A stretch of DNA of 7,794 bases, taken from NCBI GenBank assembly GCA_020848055.1, contig JADLBB010000284.1, positions 1 to 7,794 of the forward strand, written 5' to 3'. The stretch's first letter is position 1. Each line of letters begins with the position of its first letter. This stretch comes from Chloroflexota bacterium (GTDB lineage: Bacteria > Chloroflexota > Limnocylindria > QHBO01). Shown in pieces: positions 1 to 6,216 of this stretch. The notes beneath the pieces are model-generated. The model was not told where the DNA came from and did not search any database. It was given only the letters and a program-made list of their open reading frames with translations. Both the position numbers and the translations under genes were made by a program.

Positions 1-78
1 GCCGATGGCGCCCAAGCCGATGATGATGCCGATGCCGAGCGCCGTGTAGGCCTGGATTTCCGCGAGGAACTGTTGCAT
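1..78 (-). CDS. atpE: F1Fo ATP synthase subunit c, N-terminal part (cut by window edge)
   Basis: The first 26 codons are visible, reading MQQFLAEIQAYTALGIGIII and then GLGAIG before the window ends. This is the short N-terminus and the glycine-rich start of the first transmembrane helix of subunit c, the proteolipid that forms the rotating ring of the membrane Fo sector. The proton-carrying acidic residue of helix 2 lies outside the window. The ATG at 78-76 follows atpB by 54 nt and has a clear AAGGA ribosome binding site six bases upstream. The position directly after atpB is the standard atpI-atpB-atpE order. The identity rests on context plus the N-terminal pattern. Confidence 0.93.
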   Translation of the reverse strand, partial: MQQFLAEIQAYTALGIGIIIGLGAIG

Positions 79-84
79 GGGTTT

Positions 85-89
85 TCCTT
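85..89 (-). promoter_or_regulatory. Ribosome binding site of atpE
   Basis: AAGGA on the minus strand, six bases before the atpE ATG. It is the strongest Shine-Dalgarno sequence in the cluster. That fits the need to make about ten copies of subunit c per enzyme, and the other cluster genes have weaker sites. The link to stoichiometry is inference from known atp operon biology. Confidence 0.7.
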
Positions 90-132
90 TCTTGCGTGGC
101 CGAGTTGGATCGAAACGACAACCTGCTTGCTG

Positions 133-954
133 TCAGTGATGCTCATGCGCCATCGCGATGTAGACCGACGACAGCACCATGAAGATGAATGCCTGCAGAA
201 GAATGATCAGGATGTGGAAGACGGCCCACGCCCAGGTCAATACCGCCGAGGCAGCCCCTGCCGCGAGCCCGCCGACCGACAGTGCGGCGATGGAGCCGAG
301 CAGGCCGAGCAGCATGAAGATGAGCTCGCCGGCGTACATGTTGCCGAACAGCCGCATGCCGAGAGAGATCGGCTTGGCGAGCAGCTCGATGATGTTGAGC
401 AGCAGGTTGGGGATCCACAGCAGCGGGCTCGAGCCGAACGGGGCGGTGAAGAGCTCGTGCACGAAACCACCGACGCCCTTGGCCTTGAAGCTGAAGAAGA
501 CGACGAGGAAGAAGACGGTCCACGCCATGGCGAAGGTGGTGTTGAGATCGGTCGTGGGCACGGCCTTCCACGCGGGCGCCCCGAGCGCGTGGCTCACGGT
601 GGCGACCCAATCGATGGGCACGAGGTCCATCGCGTTCATCACGAACACCCACACGAAGATGGTGAGCGCGAGCGGCGCGAGGAACCGGCGGCTGCCCGGG
701 AAGACGTCCTTCACGGTGTTGTCGATGAACTCGACGACCAGCTCGATGAAACCCTGGAACCGGCCCGGTACGCCTCGCGTGGCATTGCGGGCGACGAGCC
801 AGAACGTCCCGATGCCGATGATGCCGAGAACCCACCCCATGACGATGGAGTCGAGGTTGAGCGTCCAGAAGCCGCCCTCGCCGACCGTGACCTTCAGGTT
901 GGTGAGGTGGTCGGCGATGTATTTGCTCGGGGTCAGATCGGAGCCAGCGGCCAT
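133..954 (-). CDS. atpB: F1Fo ATP synthase subunit a
   Basis: A 273-aa polytopic inner-membrane protein, the usual length for proteobacterial subunit a. It forms the two proton half-channels facing the c-ring. The signature PISLGMRLFGNMYAGELI lies at about residues 195-212 and contains the essential arginine (Arg201, equivalent to E. coli Arg210) and Glu210. Gln254, in the last helix within ILLQAFIF, corresponds to E. coli Gln252. Hydrophobic segments lie near residues 36-55, 92-110, 138-157, 177-230 and 238-268. The start at 954 gives the normal N-terminus, although no strong Shine-Dalgarno sequence precedes it. It lies 21 nt after atpI and 54 nt before atpE, in one operon. Confidence 0.98.
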   Translation of the reverse strand: MAAGSDLTPSKYIADHLTNLKVTVGEGGFWTLNLDSIVMGWVLGIIGIGTFWLVARNATRGVPGRFQGFIELVVEFIDNTVKDVFPGSRRFLAPLALTIFVWVFVMNAMDLVPIDWVATVSHALGAPAWKAVPTTDLNTTFAMAWTVFFLVVFFSFKAKGVGGFVHELFTAPFGSSPLLWIPNLLLNIIELLAKPISLGMRLFGNMYAGELIFMLLGLLGSIAALSVGGLAAGAASAVLTWAWAVFHILIILLQAFIFMVLSSVYIAMAHEHH

Positions 955-975
955 GTCACGTGCGTCGTCGTGTCG

Positions 976-1323
976 TCAAAACAGAAATACGAGCAAGTAC
1001 GCCATCAGGGCGGCGGCAAATGCCCCGAGGAATGCAACTGCTGCCCCGGCCGGCAGGCTGGACAGGCCCAATCCCAGAAGGAGGATCGCCACGCCGACCC
1101 TGCAGATCTCGGCCACCAGGAACACCCTGAAGGGCCGGCCCCCCTGCTCACCGCCTTGCACCCAGTAGGCGGCGCCGTAGGCGAGGGCCGCGGTCGCCGC
1201 CGCAGCTCCACCCAGGAGAGCCGCCACTGCCTGCAAGGATTGTCCCCAGACGAAGACCGCTCCTGCGATCAGCATCGTGATCGCAGCCTGCAGCGCGAGC
1301 AGTCGCACGAGCTGCCGGCCCAT
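976..1323 (-). CDS. atpI: ATP synthase subunit I (AtpI, Fo assembly-associated)
   Basis: A 115-aa protein with four predicted membrane segments, near residues 8-26, 30-52, 66-86 and 91-114. This is the size and topology of proteobacterial AtpI. AtpI is not part of the final enzyme and is linked to c-ring assembly or stability. The assignment rests on size, topology and position as first gene of the atp operon, because AtpI is poorly conserved. I chose the ATG at 1323. The frame stays open upstream to 1539, but that stretch is parB antisense, and starting at 1323 gives an ordinary short N-terminus before helix 1. A candidate promoter lies about 27 bases upstream. Confidence 0.88.
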   Translation of the reverse strand: MGRQLVRLLALQAAITMLIAGAVFVWGQSLQAVAALLGGAAAATAALAYGAAYWVQGGEQGGRPFRVFLVAEICRVGVAILLLGLGLSSLPAGAAVAFLGAFAAALMAYLLVFLF

Positions 1324-1349
1324 CGAGTCGCTACCGGGGAAAACGCTGG

Positions 1350-1379
1350 ATTCTACGACGGAACGAAGCCTTGCGCCAA
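1350..1379 (-). promoter_or_regulatory. Candidate sigma70 promoter of the atp operon
   Basis: On the minus strand, TTGGCG (1379-1374) and TAGAAT (1355-1350) are separated by 18 bp. The -10 matches the consensus at five of six bases. Transcription would start near 1343, giving a leader of about 20 nt before atpI. It sits in the only gap of any size (64 bp) between parB and atpI, where the atp operon is expected to start. Read-through from parB is also possible, as no hairpin terminator is visible in the gap. Confidence 0.5.
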
Positions 1380-1387
1380 GATCCCCC

Positions 1388-2248
1388 TCATCGGCGCGAG
1401 GCGAGACGCGCCACGAGGTCGTCGAAGTGCTCGTGATTCGCGTAGCGCAGGACGATGCGTCCGGTCCCTTTGGCGCCGGGTCGGATCTCGACGGTCGTTC
1501 CGATCTTCTCGGACAGCTCTTCCTCGAGGCGCGCAACATCGCGATCGATGCGTCGCTTGCTGGTGGTCGCGGGTGCCTTCACGAGCTGCCCCACGAGGCG
1601 TTCGGTCTCGCGCACCGACAATCCCTGCTGCACCACCCGGTGCGCGGCCTCGAGCTGGCGGGTCGCCGGCAGGGCGAGCAGCGCGCGCGCATGCCCCATG
1701 TCGAGCTCGGATCGTTCCAGCATCTCGCGAACGGGCGGGCTGAGCACGAGCAGTCGCAGCAGATTGCTCACGGCGCTGCGCGAGCGCCCCACGGCTTCGG
1801 CTGCGCCCTCGTGCGTCATCTTGAACTCATCGATCAGACGCTGCAGCCCCGCCGCCTCTTCGATGGGGTTGAGGTCCTCGCGCTGGATGTTCTCGATCAG
1901 CGCCATCGCGAGCGCGGCGTTGTCTCCCACTTCGCGCACGACCACGGGCACTTGCGCGAGGCCGGCGATGCGCGCAGCTCGCCACCGTCTTTCCCCGGCG
2001 ATGATCTCGTAGCCGCCTGCGGCCATGGGGCGCACCAGGATCGGCTGCATCAACCCCTGCGCCTTGATCGATGCCGCCAGCTCGGCGAGGGCCGTCTGGT
2101 CCATCCGCGTCCGCGGCTGATAACGTCCCGGCTGGATGGCGTCGATCGCGACGGTCGCGAGGGCCTCGCCCATCCCCTTCGTCGCCGGCTCCTCGCCGCC
2201 CAGCAGGGCGTCCAAGCCGCGACCGAGTCCTCTTGCCTTGGCCATCAT
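1388..2248 (-). CDS. parB: Chromosome partitioning protein ParB
   Basis: A 286-aa chromosomal ParB/Spo0J, the CTP-dependent DNA clamp that loads at parS and spreads. The N-terminus contains GLGRGLDALLG (residues 7-17), the arginine-bearing motif that stimulates the ParA ATPase. The CTPase domain follows (about 32-130), with GERRWRAA at 85-92 and ENIQREDLNPIEEA at 119-132. A helix-turn-helix region for parS binding starts near 144 (MTHEGAAEAVGRSRSAVSNL), and a C-terminal dimerisation domain lies at about 235-284. The gene overlaps the parA stop in an ATGATG arrangement, so either of two adjacent ATGs (2248 or 2245) could start it. Its binding sites are present in this window near 5703-5766. 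Confidence 0.98.
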   Translation of the reverse strand: MMAKARGLGRGLDALLGGEEPATKGMGEALATVAIDAIQPGRYQPRTRMDQTALAELAASIKAQGLMQPILVRPMAAGGYEIIAGERRWRAARIAGLAQVPVVVREVGDNAALAMALIENIQREDLNPIEEAAGLQRLIDEFKMTHEGAAEAVGRSRSAVSNLLRLLVLSPPVREMLERSELDMGHARALLALPATRQLEAAHRVVQQGLSVRETERLVGQLVKAPATTSKRRIDRDVARLEEELSEKIGTTVEIRPGAKGTGRIVLRYANHEHFDDLVARLASRR

Positions 2249-3027
2249 GTGCCGGCCCCTGCGGTTTGCGATCGATTGATCATCTCGCCCGCCAGGGCGA
2301 GGTATGCCTGTGCGCCCTTGGAGGTCTTGTCGAACTCGAGCACGGGGACGCCGTGGCTCGGCGCTTCAGCGAGCCGAACGTTGCGCGGGATCACGGTGCG
2401 ATAGACCTTGTCGCCGAAGTGCTGCAGCAACTGGCTCGACACCTGCTGCGACAGCGTGTTGCGCGGATCGTACATGGTGCGCAGCAACCCCTCGATCTCG
2501 AGCCCGGGGTTGAGATAGGCGCGCACCCTCTTGATGGTGTTGACGAGGTCGGACAAGCCCTCGAGCGCGTAGTACTCGCACTGCATCGGAATGACGACGG
2601 CGTGGGCCGCGGCGAGCCCGTTGACGGTGATGAGGCTGAGCGAGGGCGGGCAGTCGATCAGGATGAAGTCGTAGCGCTCCGCGACGGCCGCGAGCGCCTG
2701 GCGCAGCCGGGTTTCGCGATGCTCGATGTCGACGAGGTCGATCTCGGCGCCCGCGAGCTCCCGATTCGCCGGGAGCACGTCGTAACCCGCGGATCGCGAC
2801 GGCTGTACGGCCTGCAGTGCGCTCGCCTGCCCCAGCAGCACCTGGTAGACGGACAGGCGCAACGCGCGCTTGTCGACCCCGCTGCCCATGGTCGCGTTGC
2901 CCTGCGGGTCGAGGTCGACGAGCAGAACGCGCCGCTGGGTCGCGGCGAGGCTCGCCGCGAGGTTCACGCTGGTGGTCGTCTTGCCGACGCCCCCCTTCTG
3001 ATTGGCGATCGCGAGTATCCGTACCAT
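2245..3027 (-). CDS. parA: Chromosome partitioning ATPase ParA (Soj)
   Basis: A 260-aa ParA/MinD-type ATPase. It has a deviant Walker A, KGGVGKTTT (residues 11-19), with signature Lys11 and catalytic Lys16. Walker A' is VLLVDLDPQGNAT (34-46), with Asp38 and Asp40, and Walker B is FILIDCPP (121-128), with Asp125. There is no N-terminal helix-turn-helix, which marks it as the chromosomal, non-autoregulating type rather than a P1-plasmid type. It binds DNA non-specifically as an ATP dimer and forms the gradient that ParB-parS complexes follow to separate origins. It starts 3 nt after the rsmG stop, with an AAGG sequence inside the end of rsmG, so translation is probably coupled. Confidence 0.98.
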   Translation of the reverse strand: MVRILAIANQKGGVGKTTTSVNLAASLAATQRRVLLVDLDPQGNATMGSGVDKRALRLSVYQVLLGQASALQAVQPSRSAGYDVLPANRELAGAEIDLVDIEHRETRLRQALAAVAERYDFILIDCPPSLSLITVNGLAAAHAVVIPMQCEYYALEGLSDLVNTIKRVRAYLNPGLEIEGLLRTMYDPRNTLSQQVSSQLLQHFGDKVYRTVIPRNVRLAEAPSHGVPVLEFDKTSKGAQAYLALAGEMINRSQTAGAGT

Positions 3028-3030
3028 GTT

Positions 3031-3654
3031 TCAAGCCTTCGCGAGTACGACCAGGTGCCGGGTCGCCTTGAGCCCCGGCACCTGCAGGCGGATGACGTCG
3101 CGCGTCGTGTAGCCGGCGGGCACCTGCGCGAGCTCCTCCTTGGGATACACGCCCTTCATGGCGATCAGGATGCCTTGCGGCGCCACCAGGTGGCCTGCCA
3201 GCTCCAGAAACGCGGGGATGTCCGAGAAAGCCCGGGAGACGACGGTGTCGAACGCAGTCGCAGGCCGGTACTGCTCCACCCGCTCCGCCACGATCTCGAC
3301 GTTGGCGAGCGCGAGCTCGATGACGGCCTGGCGCAGGAAGGTGCACTTCTTGTGGTTGCTGTCGATCAGCGTGAAGCGCCAATCGGGCCGGGCGATGGCG
3401 AAGGGCAGCCCCGGAAACCCTCCGCCGCTGCCGACGTCGGCGACGCGGCCGCCAATTACATACGGCAGCGCCGCCAGGCTATCGAGCAGATGGTGACTCA
3501 CCATCTGGCCGGCATCGCGAACCGCGGTGAGGTTGTAGACCCGGTTCCACTTCTGCAGCACGGCGAGATAGGTCGCCATCTGCCGGCGGGCGCTCTCCGG
3601 CAGGGTCAGACCGAGCTCCGCCAGGCCGGCCTCCAACTGCTCCGCGGGGATCAT
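3031..3654 (-). CDS. rsmG: 16S rRNA (guanine527-N7)-methyltransferase RsmG
   Basis: A 207-aa Rossmann-fold methyltransferase (formerly GidB) that uses S-adenosylmethionine to make m7G527 in the 530 loop of 16S rRNA. Loss of this enzyme in other bacteria gives low-level streptomycin resistance. The cofactor-binding motif VADVGSGGGFPGLPFA is at residues 71-86, the next acidic motif (LIDSN) at 96-100, and the conserved VVSRAF at 138-143. The length matches the family (about 207 aa in E. coli). Its ATG overlaps the mnmG stop as ATGA. The GGAG upstream is rather distant (11 nt), so re-initiation after mnmG is likely. Confidence 0.98.
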   Translation of the reverse strand: MIPAEQLEAGLAELGLTLPESARRQMATYLAVLQKWNRVYNLTAVRDAGQMVSHHLLDSLAALPYVIGGRVADVGSGGGFPGLPFAIARPDWRFTLIDSNHKKCTFLRQAVIELALANVEIVAERVEQYRPATAFDTVVSRAFSDIPAFLELAGHLVAPQGILIAMKGVYPKEELAQVPAGYTTRDVIRLQVPGLKATRHLVVLAKA

Positions 3655-5543
3655 GCGGATCTCTGCTCCGCAGCGACCCCGCGCTTGAGGTGAACCAGCA
3701 GGAGAGAGATCGCCGCCGGCGTGACTCCGGAGATCCGCGCCGCCTGTCCGAGGGTGTCCGGGCGGTGCCGGGAGAGCTTTTGCTGAACCTCGATCGAAAG
3801 ACCACGTACGGAGGCGTAATCGAGGTTGGCGGGGAGGGGCAGATTCTCGTACTTCTGGCGACGGCTCACCTCGTCCTGTTGCCGGACGATATATCCTTGA
3901 TATTTCGTGTCTATTTCCCCCTGCTCAGCGACAGCAGGATCATCGACCACGGCCGCGATGCCGAGGCGCTCGACCAGGTCTGCGTAGGTGACGGACGGTC
4001 GCCGCAGCAGCTCGACCGCCGAATAGTCGCGTTCCAGCGGCTCGCCGAACAGCGCCTGCTGGACGTCGGCGGAAACGCTTGCCGGCGTCACCCGCACCGA
4101 CGCAAGCCGCAGCTTCTCGCGCTCGATGGCGTCGCGCTTGCGGGCAAAGGCCGCCCAGCGATCGTCGTCGACCACGCCAAGAGCGCGTCCGGCTTCGGTC
4201 AGACGCAGGTCGGCGTTGTCCTCGCGCAGGCTCAGGCGGTACTCCGCCCGGCTGGTGAACATCCGGTACGGCTCGGTGACTCCCTGGGTCACCAGGTCGT
4301 CGACCAGCACGCCGAGGTAGGCCTGATCCCGTCGCGGGATCCACGGTTCCTGACCCCGCGCTGCCAGGGCAGCATTGATTCCCGCGAGCAGTCCCTGGGC
4401 GGCGGCCTCTTCGTAACCGGTCGTGCCGTTGATCTGCCCGGCGAAGTACAGGTTCTTGATCGCCTTCGTCTCGAGGCTCGCGTGCAGTCCGCGCGGATCG
4501 AAATAGTCGTACTCGATCGCATAGCCGGGCCGCAGGATGTGCGCGTGCTCCATTCCGGCGATCGACCTGACCGCCGCCAACTGGATGTCGAACGGAAGGC
4601 TGGTCGAGATCCCGTTCGGGTAGATCTCGTGTGTCTCCAGGCCTTCGGGCTCGAGGAAGACCTGGTGGCTGGTCTTGCCCGCGAAGCGGACGATCTTGTC
4701 CTCGACGGACGGGCAATAGCGCGGGCCGACGCCTTCGATCACCCCGGTGTACATGGGCGACCGATCGAGCCCGGAGCGGATGATCTCGTGCGTGCGCTCG
4801 TTGGTCTGGGTGATCCAGCAGGGCACCTGCCGCGGATGCTGGTCGGCCCGGCCGAGGAACGAGAACACCGGCGGCGGATCGTCGCCGGGCTGGACGGTGA
4901 GGCGCGAGAAGTCGATCGTCCGCCCATCGATGCGCGGAGGTGTTCCGGTTTTCAGCCGGCCGGCCGGTAGCGCGAGCTCGCGCAGTCTGGCCGCCAGCGT
5001 CGCGGCGGCCGGGTCGCCCGCCCGGCCGGCCTGATAGTTGCGCAATCCGACGTGCACGAGCCCCGCCAGGAAGGTACCGGCGGTCAGGACGACGGTGGTG
5101 GCGGAGAAGTGGATTCCGAGCTGCGTCACGACCCCGGTGACCCGGTCCCCTGCGAGGGTCAGATCGTCGACCGATTGCTGGAAAACCCAGAGGTTGGCCT
5201 GGTTCTCCAATCGCCGCCGGATGGCGCGACGGTAGAGCACGCGGTCGGCCTGCGCCCGCGTCGCTCGCACCGCCGGGCCTTTGCGCGAGTTCAGGATTCG
5301 GAACTGGATGCCCGCCTCGTCGGCAGCGGCGGCCATGGCCCCACCCAAAGCGTCGATCTCCTTGACGAGATGACCTTTGCCGATCCCTCCGATGGAGGGA
5401 TTGCAGGACATCTGGCCGAGGGTCTCGACATTGTGGGTCAGCAGCAGCGTGCGCCGATGCATTCGGGCGGCGGCCAGGGCTGCCTCGGTGCCGGCATGAC
5501 CGCCGCCGACAACGATGACGTCGAATCGATCCGGAAACTGCAT
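3651..5543 (-). CDS. mnmG: tRNA uridine-5-carboxymethylaminomethyl modification enzyme MnmG (GidA)
   Basis: A 630-aa FAD enzyme (E. coli 629 aa). With MnmE it builds the cmnm5 group on wobble uridine 34 of several tRNAs. The N-terminal dinucleotide-binding motif is VVGGGHAGTEAALAAARM (residues 11-28). Two conserved cysteines are present: Cys47 in MSCNPSIGGIGKGHL and Cys277 in PRYCPSVEDK. The GTTGYEEAAAQGLLAGINA block is at 373-391, and the C-terminal helical MnmE-binding domain ends with ISGVTPAAISLLLVHLKR (604-621). The frame is open upstream to 5750, but I chose the ATG at 5543, which gives the family N-terminus; the extension runs through the promoter and a parS site. No Shine-Dalgarno sequence is visible before this ATG. 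Its partner gene mnmE should precede it but is missing apart from its last codons. Confidence 0.98.
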   Translation of the reverse strand: MQFPDRFDVIVVGGGHAGTEAALAAARMHRRTLLLTHNVETLGQMSCNPSIGGIGKGHLVKEIDALGGAMAAAADEAGIQFRILNSRKGPAVRATRAQADRVLYRRAIRRRLENQANLWVFQQSVDDLTLAGDRVTGVVTQLGIHFSATTVVLTAGTFLAGLVHVGLRNYQAGRAGDPAAATLAARLRELALPAGRLKTGTPPRIDGRTIDFSRLTVQPGDDPPPVFSFLGRADQHPRQVPCWITQTNERTHEIIRSGLDRSPMYTGVIEGVGPRYCPSVEDKIVRFAGKTSHQVFLEPEGLETHEIYPNGISTSLPFDIQLAAVRSIAGMEHAHILRPGYAIEYDYFDPRGLHASLETKAIKNLYFAGQINGTTGYEEAAAQGLLAGINAALAARGQEPWIPRRDQAYLGVLVDDLVTQGVTEPYRMFTSRAEYRLSLREDNADLRLTEAGRALGVVDDDRWAAFARKRDAIEREKLRLASVRVTPASVSADVQQALFGEPLERDYSAVELLRRPSVTYADLVERLGIAAVVDDPAVAEQGEIDTKYQGYIVRQQDEVSRRQKYENLPLPANLDYASVRGLSIEVQQKLSRHRPDTLGQAARISGVTPAAISLLLVHLKRGVAAEQRSA

Positions 5544-5583
5544 GGCGGGCAGTCGGGAGAAACGAGAATCTCGGGAGGCGGGG

Positions 5584-5589
5584 ATGATA
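5584..5589 (-). promoter_or_regulatory. Candidate -10 element of the mnmG-rsmG-parAB promoter
   Basis: TATCAT on the minus strand matches the sigma70 -10 at five of six bases and lies 40 bp before the mnmG ATG. The best -35 match, 18 bp upstream, is weak (CTGCCT). Transcription would start near 5577. A short hairpin (CGAGA-A-TCTCG, 5563-5573) would then lie at the very start of the leader. No better promoter is visible between mnmG and the parS sites. Confidence 0.45.
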
Positions 5590-5702
5590 CAGCGTTTCTC
5601 CAGGGGAAGGCAGATGCGCGCGGAGCCGATCGAGACGCGCTCGGCGCCGTTTACGCGCGGTGGCCTGGCGGTGCATGCGCCCGGTCGGAGGATGTTCGGC
5701 TG

Positions 5703-5718
5703 CGTTTCACGTGAAACA
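5703..5718. promoter_or_regulatory. parS site 1 (ParB loading site)
   Basis: The 16-mer CGTTTCACGTGAAACA matches the bacterial parS consensus TGTTTCACGTGAAACA at 15 of 16 positions, with only the outermost left base different. The inner 14 bp form a perfect palindrome. It lies 160 bp upstream of the mnmG start, on the same chromosome arm as parAB. This is the normal origin-proximal location. Confidence 0.95.
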
Positions 5719-5750
5719 CCGGGAGCGAGCGTCGTCGTCGCGGGCCGCAA

Positions 5751-5766
5751 GGTTTCACGTGAAACC
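5751..5766. promoter_or_regulatory. parS site 2 (ParB loading site)
   Basis: GGTTTCACGTGAAACC is a perfect 16-bp palindrome that matches the parS consensus at 14 of 16 positions; the two outer bases differ symmetrically. Its centre is 48 bp from that of site 1. Both sites lie between mnmG and the mnmE end fragment, in DNA that appears to belong to the original chromosome. Confidence 0.93.
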
Positions 5767-5811
5767 TGTCCGGCCCCTCCCCTGACCGGACTGGCGATCC
5801 GCTGCGGCGGC

Positions 5812-5829
5812 CTACTTGCCGATACAAAA
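5812..5829 (-). other. Last 18 bp of mnmE: putative integration attachment core
   Basis: On the minus strand the 18 bases TTTTGTATCGGCAAGTAG read F-C-I-G-K-stop, the invariant C-terminus of MnmE (trmE/thdF). The position is also right, about 270 bp upstream of mnmG, where mnmE should end. The frame continues upstream as FTR and then ALP, and after a short stretch it no longer resembles the MnmE G domain or its C-terminal helices. It reaches a stop codon at 5967-5965. The exact 3' end of trmE/thdF is the known integration target of SGI1-type elements, whose insertion leaves such a repeat at the end away from the gene. The fragment could instead mark a rearrangement breakpoint. Confidence 0.75.
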
Positions 5830-5863
5830 CCGCGTGAATCGCGGCAGAGCCTTGTGAATCAAG
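5830..5863. repeat. Twin hairpins with a shared TGAAT loop
   Basis: CCGCG-TGAAT-CGCGG (5830-5844) and CTTG-TGAAT-CAAG (5851-5863) carry the direct repeat GTGAATC, exactly 20 bp apart. The first hairpin abuts the mnmE-end core. Two spaced repeats next to an attachment core are compatible with recombinase or directionality-factor binding sites, but nothing in the sequence proves this. Confidence 0.55.
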
Positions 5864-6067
5864 CTTCTTCCGATTAGTCGCCGCGAATGTGTACTCATGC
5901 GTGTACTGGAGGTCCGCCTGTCATGCGCCGCGCACCTCGACTTCACGCCGACGTCCCCTCGAGCTTATAACAAGCTGGGCCCTTTGCTCGCATAGTGAAG
6001 GCAGCCTATCGCATACGGCGGTCTTCATCGCGACGTTCGATGCCGCAGCCAGGGCGCAAGCCACTCA

Positions 6068-6084
6068 TGCAAGAAGCTCTTGCA
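6068..6084. repeat. Perfect 7-bp inverted repeat with 3-nt spacer
   Basis: TGCAAGA-AGC-TCTTGCA. It has no T-tract on either side, so it is not a typical intrinsic terminator. It could be a protein-binding site or a small hairpin. It lies about 130 bp upstream of the ATPase-helicase operon start. Confidence 0.5.
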
Positions 6085-6181
6085 CGAACTCCCGGGCAGC
6101 CATCACCGGGCTCTCGCCAGTCCACGGCGTGAATGAATCTCATCCATGCCGTGAAGGCCCTGCTCCGTCGCCGGAGCCGCC

Positions 6182-6212
6182 TTGCATTTATGGAAGTATT
6201 CTCCATAATTGC
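6182..6212 (+). promoter_or_regulatory. Promoter with overlapping palindromic operator before the ATPase-helicase operon
   Basis: GCATTTATGGA (6184-6194) and TCCATAATTGC (6202-6212) form an inverted repeat matching at 10 of 11 positions around a 7-bp spacer. CATAAT (6204-6209) within the right arm is a good -10. TTGCAT (6182-6187), 16 bp upstream, is a poor -35. A regulator bound here would block RNA polymerase. Transcription would start near 6216-6217, at or one base before the ATPase ATG, so the message may be leaderless. The stretch is clearly richer in A and T than its surroundings. The regulator is not identified. Confidence 0.55.
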
Positions 6213-6216
6213 AGGC

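Larger units (their letters stand above)
5830..6183. other. Gene-free stretch at the island end, with short repeats
   Basis: No open frame here reads like a protein, and no tRNA or integrase is visible. It contains two small hairpins with the same TGAAT loop (5830-5844 and 5851-5863), a direct repeat GTGTACT (5889-5895 and 5901-5907), a hairpin AGCTT/AAGCT (5962-5976) and a perfect 7-bp inverted repeat (6068-6084). Such repeat-rich, gene-poor DNA next to an attachment core could hold recombinase binding sites. It could also be remnants of decayed genes. Confidence 0.5.

Noticed and set aside
73..1743. A 556-codon plus-strand open frame.
   Set aside because: It is antisense to atpB, atpI and parB, lies in GC-rich DNA where long shadow frames are common, and its translation is rich in Arg, Glu, Asp and His without any recognisable domain.
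2071..3693. A 540-codon plus-strand open frame.
   Set aside because: It is the shadow of parB, parA and rsmG, all of which have diagnostic motifs on the minus strand.
3940..5676. A 578-codon minus-strand frame overlapping mnmG.
   Set aside because: It is an arginine-rich out-of-frame reading of mnmG, which is intact with conserved motifs in its own frame.
5544..5750. An N-terminal extension of 69 residues for MnmG.
   Set aside because: It would run through the candidate promoter and a parS site; MnmG proteins start at the MQFPDRFDVIVVGGG position, and the remaining length of 630 aa matches the family.
5768..5791. GTCCGG/CCGGAC inverted repeat considered as a terminator after mnmE.
   Set aside because: The stem is only 6 bp with a 12-nt loop, and there is no T-tract on either side.
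5515..5877. A 120-codon plus-strand frame with two V-S-R-E-T motifs.
   Set aside because: The motifs are simply translated parS sites; the frame crosses regulatory DNA and the mnmE fragment and has no protein-like features.
6133..6216. The earlier ATG starts at 6133 and 6190 for the ATPase.
   Set aside because: They would place the promoter palindrome inside the coding region; family members start close to the M-I-P-R-R sequence before the first helix.
5544..6216. A replication origin in the intergenic region.
   Set aside because: No DnaA-box-like TTATCCACA sequences and no AT-rich unwinding element are seen; the parS sites and gene order suggest only that the origin is nearby.
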